Part shown: in pieces, positions 5,594-9,670 of the stretch | How positions within the stretch are numbered: position 1 is the stretch's first letter | Layout of the letters: each line of letters starts with the position of its first letter | Source: JBIQLO01 sp044464175 | GTDB taxonomy: Bacteria > Planctomycetota > Phycisphaerae > Tepidisphaerales > Tepidisphaeraceae | DNA: 9,670 nucleotides | NCBI GenBank assembly: GCA_044464175.1 | Contig: JBIQLO010000155.1 | Span: 1-9,670 of the forward strand | Reading direction: 5' to 3' | Translations under genes and position numbers: made by a program | The notes under the pieces: generated by a model | What the model saw: only the letters and a program-made list of their open reading frames with translations | What the model was told of the DNA's origin: nothing | The model's database searches: none

Positions 5594-6526
5594 ATGAAAC
5601 TCGGCCTGGAGTCCTTCAGCTACCATCTGGCCCTGGGCAGCGGCCGGATGGACATCTTCCAATACATCCGCCGCGCCCACGCCCTGGGCCTCGACGGCGT
5701 CCAGATCAACATGGTCGGAACCCCGCCCCGTTGGGGCCACCTCGGCGGCATCGAACCCGACCACCTCGCCGCCGTCCGCGCCCTGATCGACGAACTGGGC
5801 CTCTACGTCGAGATCGACACCCACCAGTCCGACCTCGCCTTCCTCCATCGCGGCCTGGATGTCTGCCGCGCCCTGGGCGCAAAGGCCCTGCGCACCTATC
5901 AAATTCCCACCGGCAACACGCCCCGCGACATGGATGCGGCCGTCGAACTGTTCAAACAGATCCTCCCCCGCTGTGAAAAAGAGGGCGTCCGCATCGCCTT
6001 TGAAAACCACGAATACGAAACCGCCGCCGACATCCTCTCGGTCATCCACCGCGTCAACAGCCCCTGGCTTGGCGCGATGATCGACAACGGCAACGGCATG
6101 ATGGTCTGGGAGGACCCGGATGCAACCGTCCGGACCCTCCTGCCCCACGTCGTCACCACCCACTTCAAGGACCACATCGTCATCGAACAGGACGGCCAGC
6201 CCCTCGTCGCCGGCGTCACCCTCGGCCAGGGCTCGATCAATCTGAAAAAACAGTTCGAAATGCTCGCCCACTCCCCCTTGCAGTGGATCAACATCGAAGT
6301 CTGCTACGAATACCGCGCCCCCTTCCGCCGCCCCCAAAACCAGGGCGCCGGCGGCATACTGGGCCAGGGCGCTTTCGCCCTGCGCCCCGGCCCCTTCGAT
6401 CCTGCTTTCCTCCCCCCGGCCGACCCCCGCCAGCGCAACCTCGACCAGCTGCTCGCCTGGGAAAACCAGTCCGTCGAGCAGAGCGTGCGCTACGTCAAGC
6501 AATTGCGCGACGCCCTGGCCGCCTGA
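5594..6526 (+). CDS. Sugar phosphate isomerase/epimerase-like TIM-barrel enzyme
   Basis: This encodes 310 residues of the xylose isomerase-like TIM-barrel superfamily (AP_endonuc_2 type), cytosolic, usually metal-dependent enzymes that isomerise or epimerise sugars, keto-sugars or inositol derivatives. Barrel strand motifs run in order: KLGLESFS (2-9), GLDGVQIN (32-39), YVEIDT (71-76), RIAFENHE (133-140), GAMIDNGN (160-167), THFKDH (189-194) and WINIEVCYE (231-239). E137, D164, H190 and E235 are in the right places for the metal-binding set, so the enzyme should be active. The segment 240-290 is a proline-rich insertion after the last strands. The start is fixed by AGGAG 7 nt upstream. No pathway neighbours are present, so the substrate cannot be named. 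It is separated from the DUF2231 gene by 201 bp and probably has its own promoter. Confidence 0.88.
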   Translation: MKLGLESFSYHLALGSGRMDIFQYIRRAHALGLDGVQINMVGTPPRWGHLGGIEPDHLAAVRALIDELGLYVEIDTHQSDLAFLHRGLDVCRALGAKALRTYQIPTGNTPRDMDAAVELFKQILPRCEKEGVRIAFENHEYETAADILSVIHRVNSPWLGAMIDNGNGMMVWEDPDATVRTLLPHVVTTHFKDHIVIEQDGQPLVAGVTLGQGSINLKKQFEMLAHSPLQWINIEVCYEYRAPFRRPQNQGAGGILGQGAFALRPGPFDPAFLPPADPRQRNLDQLLAWENQSVEQSVRYVKQLRDALAA

Positions 6527-6527
6527 G

Positions 6528-7109
6528 TCACGCCGGCCGCTCCACCGTCCGCTCGATCCGCCGGTCCGGTATCAGCCACATCAGCGCCACCACCACATAC
6601 AGCACAAGCGAAATCCACCGCTCCACAAACGCCAGCCCGATCGCCGCCGCATACAGCACCGGCGAGAGTTTCCCCTTCAGATCCCGCCCCACGGCCCGCC
6701 GGATGATCGACCCCGCCCCCTGGCGGCGGATGATGGCCGACTGCAGGATCGAATACGCGATCGCCGCCATCAGCAGCACCACCCCATACCCCGCCGACGG
6801 CAGGGGGGCGAAATGGTTCTCCCCCATCCACCCCGTCACCACCGGGACCAGCGACAGCCAGAACAGCAGATGCAGATTCGCCCACAAAATCACCCCGTCC
6901 ACCTTCTCCGTGGCGAAAAACAGGTGATGGTGGTTGTTCCAGTAGATGCCGACATAAATGAAGCTCAGCACATAAACCCCCAGCGGCGCCGCCAGCGGCC
7001 GAATCGCCGCCCACCCCGCCCCATGCGGAATCTTCAACTCCAGCACCATGATCGTGATAATGATCGCGATCACCCCGTCACTGAACGCCTCAAGCCGCCC
7101 GGTCGTCAT
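6528..7109 (-). CDS. TMEM175/DUF1211-family potassium-channel-like protein
   Basis: This encodes 193 residues. The first helix carries RLEAFSDGVIAIIITIMVLE (5-24), the FSDGV...T..LE signature that lines the pore of TMEM175 potassium channels. A second family motif, WNNHHHLFF (57-65), ends helix 2. About six helices are visible (10-27, 42-58, 72-95, 105-123, 149-162 and 166-182). Bacterial members of this size assemble as tetramers in the membrane and conduct K+ with weak selectivity; that is family knowledge, not shown here. MTTGRLEAF is the natural family start; an open frame continues upstream but overlaps the neighbouring gene. The best SD, GGAGG near 7126-7130, is about 16 nt away and within the upstream gene's end, unusually far. 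Last gene of a minus-strand cluster. Confidence 0.85.
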   Translation of the reverse strand: MTTGRLEAFSDGVIAIIITIMVLELKIPHGAGWAAIRPLAAPLGVYVLSFIYVGIYWNNHHHLFFATEKVDGVILWANLHLLFWLSLVPVVTGWMGENHFAPLPSAGYGVVLLMAAIAYSILQSAIIRRQGAGSIIRRAVGRDLKGKLSPVLYAAAIGLAFVERWISLVLYVVVALMWLIPDRRIERTVERPA

Positions 7110-7119
7110 ACCGCCGATT

Positions 7120-7539
7120 TTATTTCCTCCCGCGGCGCAACACCACACACCCCCGGCAAAAAGCCCAGGAGCCGAAAATGAACAGGCACCAGTGGAGAAG
7201 AAACGTGTGAAAAGCATGGGAATCCCCCAGACGCAACCCAAGCCGCGTATTGGACAGCGCTCCGAAAAAGAGAAATGCCCAGGCGCTCAGCAGCCCATAG
7301 ATCCCGATCGCCCGCCCCGGAATCCTGCTGAGCAGGCTGAGGATAATTCCCCCCACGGGAATCAGGAGCATCAGCACGTAATCTCGGGTGATTGGCCACC
7401 CCGGCGGCGTCGGGCGAACACTGAGGGCGTTGCCACCCAAAACGACCGCGCCAAACAGCCACAAAAGCCACCACCGCGCCGGCCGGACTTCTGCCTGTCG
7501 ACCCTGGTACACCAAAGGCACCGGTTCGCTGCGCTCCAT
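7120..7539 (-). CDS. Four-helix membrane protein of unknown function
   Basis: This encodes 139 residues with four hydrophobic segments (about 23-39, 54-70, 77-94 and 109-127), a polar N-terminal tail (1-22) and an arginine-rich end. I do not recognise a family. The second ATG, at 7539, is preferred over the one at 7548 because GGAGG lies 9 nt before it but only 0-1 nt before the first. The gene ends 10 bp before the TMEM175-like gene starts, and its last codons hold that gene's likely SD, so the two should be co-transcribed and perhaps coupled. Three cysteines cluster near the C-terminus (about 118, 128 and 131). Confidence 0.7.
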   Translation of the reverse strand: MERSEPVPLVYQGRQAEVRPARWWLLWLFGAVVLGGNALSVRPTPPGWPITRDYVLMLLIPVGGIILSLLSRIPGRAIGIYGLLSAWAFLFFGALSNTRLGLRLGDSHAFHTFLLHWCLFIFGSWAFCRGCVVLRRGRK

Positions 7540-7644
7540 ATCCGGCATCCTCCGCTGTTCGTGCCGCCGGTACCCTCACTGGCGGAGCAGCCGCGCCGGG
7601 CACACTCTTGCACGCCCCAGAAAACCGGCACGCCATCCCCCGCC

Positions 7645-8046
7645 TTACGCCACCCGTCCCCGAAAGAAACGAATCCACCCCCACCCGGTCGCCGCAATCA
7701 AAAGCCCCCCGGCCACCGTCAAACCAATCACGCCAATGCGCAGCGCAATATCCAGCCGATCCATCCCGGCCGGTCCCGCAAAGAGGGCGATCCACAAGCC
7801 CGCCATCACGCCCCCCGTCAGGATTGCAACAACAATCCCCAACCACCGGCCCCATCCGCTCATGACTCCCCCCAGCCCCAGGGTGATGAGCAGCGGCACA
7901 TAGGCGAACACAATCCACCAGTCCCATCCCACAAAAACCGCCCCCACCGCCAATGCCCCATCCAGCGCCAGCAGCCCCACCGCCGCCCCCCGCGTCGGCA
8001 GGAGGCGCTGATCCGTCAAAGCTGGAATCGATTCCGCTCGCGGCAT
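7645..8046 (-). CDS. Four-helix membrane protein of unknown function
   Basis: This encodes 133 residues, mostly hydrophobic, with four likely helices (about 22-39, 44-61, 69-89 and 101-127) and tryptophan-rich turns (WDWW at 41-44, WGWIRFF at 122-128). No family is recognised. The ATG at 8046 has AAGGGG 2 nt upstream, a poor distance, so the start is uncertain, but the whole hydrophobic core is included. It is first in a three-gene minus-strand cluster; a 105-bp gap separates it from the next gene, so a shared transcript is plausible but not certain. Positive residues at both ends suggest cytoplasmic termini. Confidence 0.65.
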   Translation of the reverse strand: MPRAESIPALTDQRLLPTRGAAVGLLALDGALAVGAVFVGWDWWIVFAYVPLLITLGLGGVMSGWGRWLGIVVAILTGGVMAGLWIALFAGPAGMDRLDIALRIGVIGLTVAGGLLIAATGWGWIRFFRGRVA

Positions 8047-8164
8047 GACCCCTTCATTCTACCACACCCCCGCCCCTGTGTTCCCCGAAAATTGCCCTCC
8101 GCTGGAGCCCCTTCCTCAAGATTCCGATGAACCTTCAGGAACATCCCCGTGCCGCCCCTTTCCC

Positions 8165-8338
8165 ATGAAAGACCGCAAGAGCAACCTCACCGACTGGCGC
8201 CTGGCCCTGCGCGACACCTGCAAGCTCCTGGGCATGCTCGCCATTCTGGCCGGCATCGCCTTTCCCTGGCTCTGGCTGGCCCTGATCCCCCTGTGGGCCC
8301 CCTGGCTGTTCATCGCAGACCTGCAAGGGCGGAAATAG
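8165..8338 (+). CDS. Possible small membrane protein
   Basis: This encodes 57 residues: a charged N-terminus beginning MKDRKSNLTDWRLALRD, then one long or two short hydrophobic segments (about 21-50, rich in L, A, W and P) and a short polar tail. That pattern is coherent for a small inner-membrane protein. Against it, no SD is visible at normal distance from 8165. The frame opens further upstream to 8045, but that part is proline-rich and looks untranslated. It is divergent from the minus-strand cluster. Function is unknown. Confidence 0.45.
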   Translation: MKDRKSNLTDWRLALRDTCKLLGMLAILAGIAFPWLWLALIPLWAPWLFIADLQGRK

Positions 8339-8661
8339 CCCTCACCGCATGCCGGGTCCCACGATGTCAGCGGACTCGCTGATTCGCGCCCATAGGCCCA
8401 TCCTACCCCGTGCCCGCGCTGTGCCTCTCGTCGCCAAACCGCGCTGTGTCCCCACCTCGATAGAGAACCTAAACCAACGACCCCCATCCAGTTCTGTCTT
8501 CTTCCCCCTCTTTCTTGCAAGCAGCCCCCACCCCCTCTATGTCCCCTCCATTGCATTTGCTGTACTTACCTCCCTGATTAATCTACGATGCCCGCCGCTC
8601 GACATTTTCAAATTCATAGGCTTGACGATCGCGGCCGTTTCGTTTGGATCGGGAGGCTTTT
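8339..8661. other. Gene-free stretch before the histidine kinase
   Basis: These 323 bp hold no open frame with coding character, although a long frame passes through. The middle (about 8460-8600) is pyrimidine-rich and less GC-rich than the genes. The segment must carry the kinase promoter, but I see no convincing -35/-10 pair: a TTGACG near 8622 has no matching -10 box 17 nt on. The SD GGAGG, 5 nt before 8662, is clear. Confidence 0.6.
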
Positions 8662-9670
8662 ATGAGGCCGACACCTTGGGTACAGGGGGCGATGGGGGTC
8701 CTGCCGCGCTATCGCGGCGTCTTTCCCCAATCCTGGCTCTCTCCCCGTGCGGCCTTCCTCTGGAGCATCGCCATCCTTCTGGGCCTGTTTGCCGCCGATG
8801 TCGTCCTGCCCCGTGGCGCTACCGTCGCCATCGGCTATTGCCTCGTCCCCGCCCTCATGGCCGGCAAATGCTCCCGCCGGTTCCTCGTGGGCATGGTCAT
8901 CTTCTGCACCCTGGCGACCTGGGTGGCCCTCTTCACCGAGCCCGGGGGCGCGACCATGTGGAAATCGGCCTTCGACCGCACGATGGTCACCGGGGTCATC
9001 TGGTTCGCCCTCTTTCTCGTCCAGCGACGCATGGCCGCCATCGATACGCTGCTCCGGCACGATCAGGCCTTGAAGCAGGCCTCCCTCGAACTGGAACGTT
9101 CCAACGGCGAGCTGTCGAATTTCACATCCACCGTCACTCATGACCTGCGCGGGCCGCTCAACACCATCGGTTTGCTCGCCCAGATCCTGTCCGACTCACC
9201 CACCCTTCGCGCCGATGCCGAGTGTGTCGAGTCCGTGGAATCGATCCAGGCCGAGATCGCGCGCCTGGGCGAATTTGTGCAAAGGCTCCTTATCTACGGC
9301 CGCGTCGGCGCGGGCAATCTCCAGTGCCGCGATTGCGATTGCCAACGCCTCCTCGAACAGGTGCGCCGGGATCTGCGGGCGGACCTCCAGCAAAGCGGCG
9401 CACAGATCTCCAGCGATCCCCTGCCTTCACTCCAGGCCGATCCCACCCTCCTGGCCCAGCTCTTTCAGAACCTGATCGAAAACGCCATCAAATACCGCGG
9501 TCCGGCCGCCCCGCGCATTCACATTTCCGCGACCCGGCAACCCCAGGGCTGGCAATTCGCCGTCCGAGACAACGGCATCGGCATCTCCCCCCAGGAGATC
9601 AGCCGAATTTTCGAGCCCTTCCACCAGGTCCACGCCGACCACTCCCCCGGCAAAGGCGTCGGCCTCGGCC
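8662..9670 (+). CDS. Membrane sensor histidine kinase (3' end beyond window)
   Basis: The window holds 336 codons, with no stop before it ends. The start at 8662 has GGAGG with 5 nt spacing. The N-terminus has four membrane helices (about 30-48, 54-68, 73-91 and 108-121) with DVVLPRG (46-52), resembling a four-helix sensor module common ahead of kinases. A short coiled-coil linker (126-152) follows, with no PAS or HAMP domain evident. The HisKA domain has TVTHDLRGPL (157-166), with H160 as the phosphoacceptor. The HATPase domain shows NLIENAIKY (N270-Y278), DNGIGI (303-308), FEPF (317-320) and GKGVGLG (330-336) at the edge. All boxes seen are intact. A cysteine cluster, CRDCDC (222-227), lies in the linker between the two kinase domains. 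No response regulator is in view; it may lie just downstream. The signal is unknown. Confidence 0.9.
   Translation, partial: MRPTPWVQGAMGVLPRYRGVFPQSWLSPRAAFLWSIAILLGLFAADVVLPRGATVAIGYCLVPALMAGKCSRRFLVGMVIFCTLATWVALFTEPGGATMWKSAFDRTMVTGVIWFALFLVQRRMAAIDTLLRHDQALKQASLELERSNGELSNFTSTVTHDLRGPLNTIGLLAQILSDSPTLRADAECVESVESIQAEIARLGEFVQRLLIYGRVGAGNLQCRDCDCQRLLEQVRRDLRADLQQSGAQISSDPLPSLQADPTLLAQLFQNLIENAIKYRGPAAPRIHISATRQPQGWQFAVRDNGIGISPQEISRIFEPFHQVHADHSPGKGVGLG

Noticed and set aside
5528..6502. A 324-codon minus-strand open frame opposite the sugar isomerase-like gene
   Set aside because: It is a G/A/V/D-rich shadow. The plus-strand frame has all barrel and metal-site motifs and a good SD.
8622..8650. 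TTGACG as a -35 box for the kinase
   Set aside because: The hexamer 17 nt on (TGGATC) does not resemble a -10 box, and the transcript would start at or beyond the SD.
8349..9143. A 264-codon plus-strand frame overlapping the histidine kinase start
   Set aside because: The second half is an R/H/P-rich shadow of the kinase frame and the first half is intergenic. The kinase frame has an SD, membrane helices and all catalytic boxes.
1..9670. CRISPR array, tRNA or rRNA genes, insertion sequence transposase
   Set aside because: I saw no regularly spaced repeats, no cloverleaf or rRNA-like segment, and no transposase motif on either strand by reading.

Overview
The window is 9.67 kb of GC-rich bacterial DNA with tightly spaced genes, mostly small membrane proteins. 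Codons strongly prefer C or G in the third position, and Shine-Dalgarno (SD) sites are present but uneven. No rRNA, tRNA or single-copy marker is present, so the taxon cannot be fixed. The style (orphan terminase, GC-rich and CACAGGCT-type dispersed palindromes, a TSUP/DUF1634 pair, a four-helix sensor kinase) is what I would expect from a planctomycete or another PVC-group bacterium. That is an inference with modest support.

Left third (1-3330) is accessory in character. A phage-type large terminase (165-1559) stands without portal, protease or capsid genes downstream. It carries an unusual four-cysteine cluster. It is followed by a GC-rich palindromic repeat (1591-1646), a small antitoxin-like gene (1730-2026) with a palindrome over its likely promoter, a membrane-anchored protein of unknown function on the minus strand (2066-2566), and an orphan DNA methyltransferase (2577-3263). 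The anchored protein's SD overlaps the methyltransferase stop, so the two look translationally coupled. The stretch from about 1650 to 2580 is less GC-rich than its surroundings and looks imported. A CACAGGCT-type repeat (3273-3326) separates this block from the next operon and forms a hairpin in the methyltransferase leader.

Middle (3327-6526) looks like ordinary chromosome. A minus-strand pair encodes a TSUP-family (TauE/SafE-like) anion permease and its usual DUF1634 partner, overlapping by 4 bp. Diverging from it is a DUF2231 membrane protein, followed by a TIM-barrel sugar-phosphate isomerase/epimerase-like enzyme with a complete metal-site pattern.

Right third (6528-9670) holds three small membrane proteins on the minus strand: two of unknown function and a TMEM175-family potassium-channel-like protein. 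A possible 57-residue membrane protein lies divergently. After about 320 bp with no gene comes a membrane sensor histidine kinase (8662 onward) that runs off the window end within its ATP-binding domain.

The plus strand is C-rich over G almost throughout, whichever way the genes point. This suggests replication-strand skew and explains the many long but false open frames opposite the real genes.
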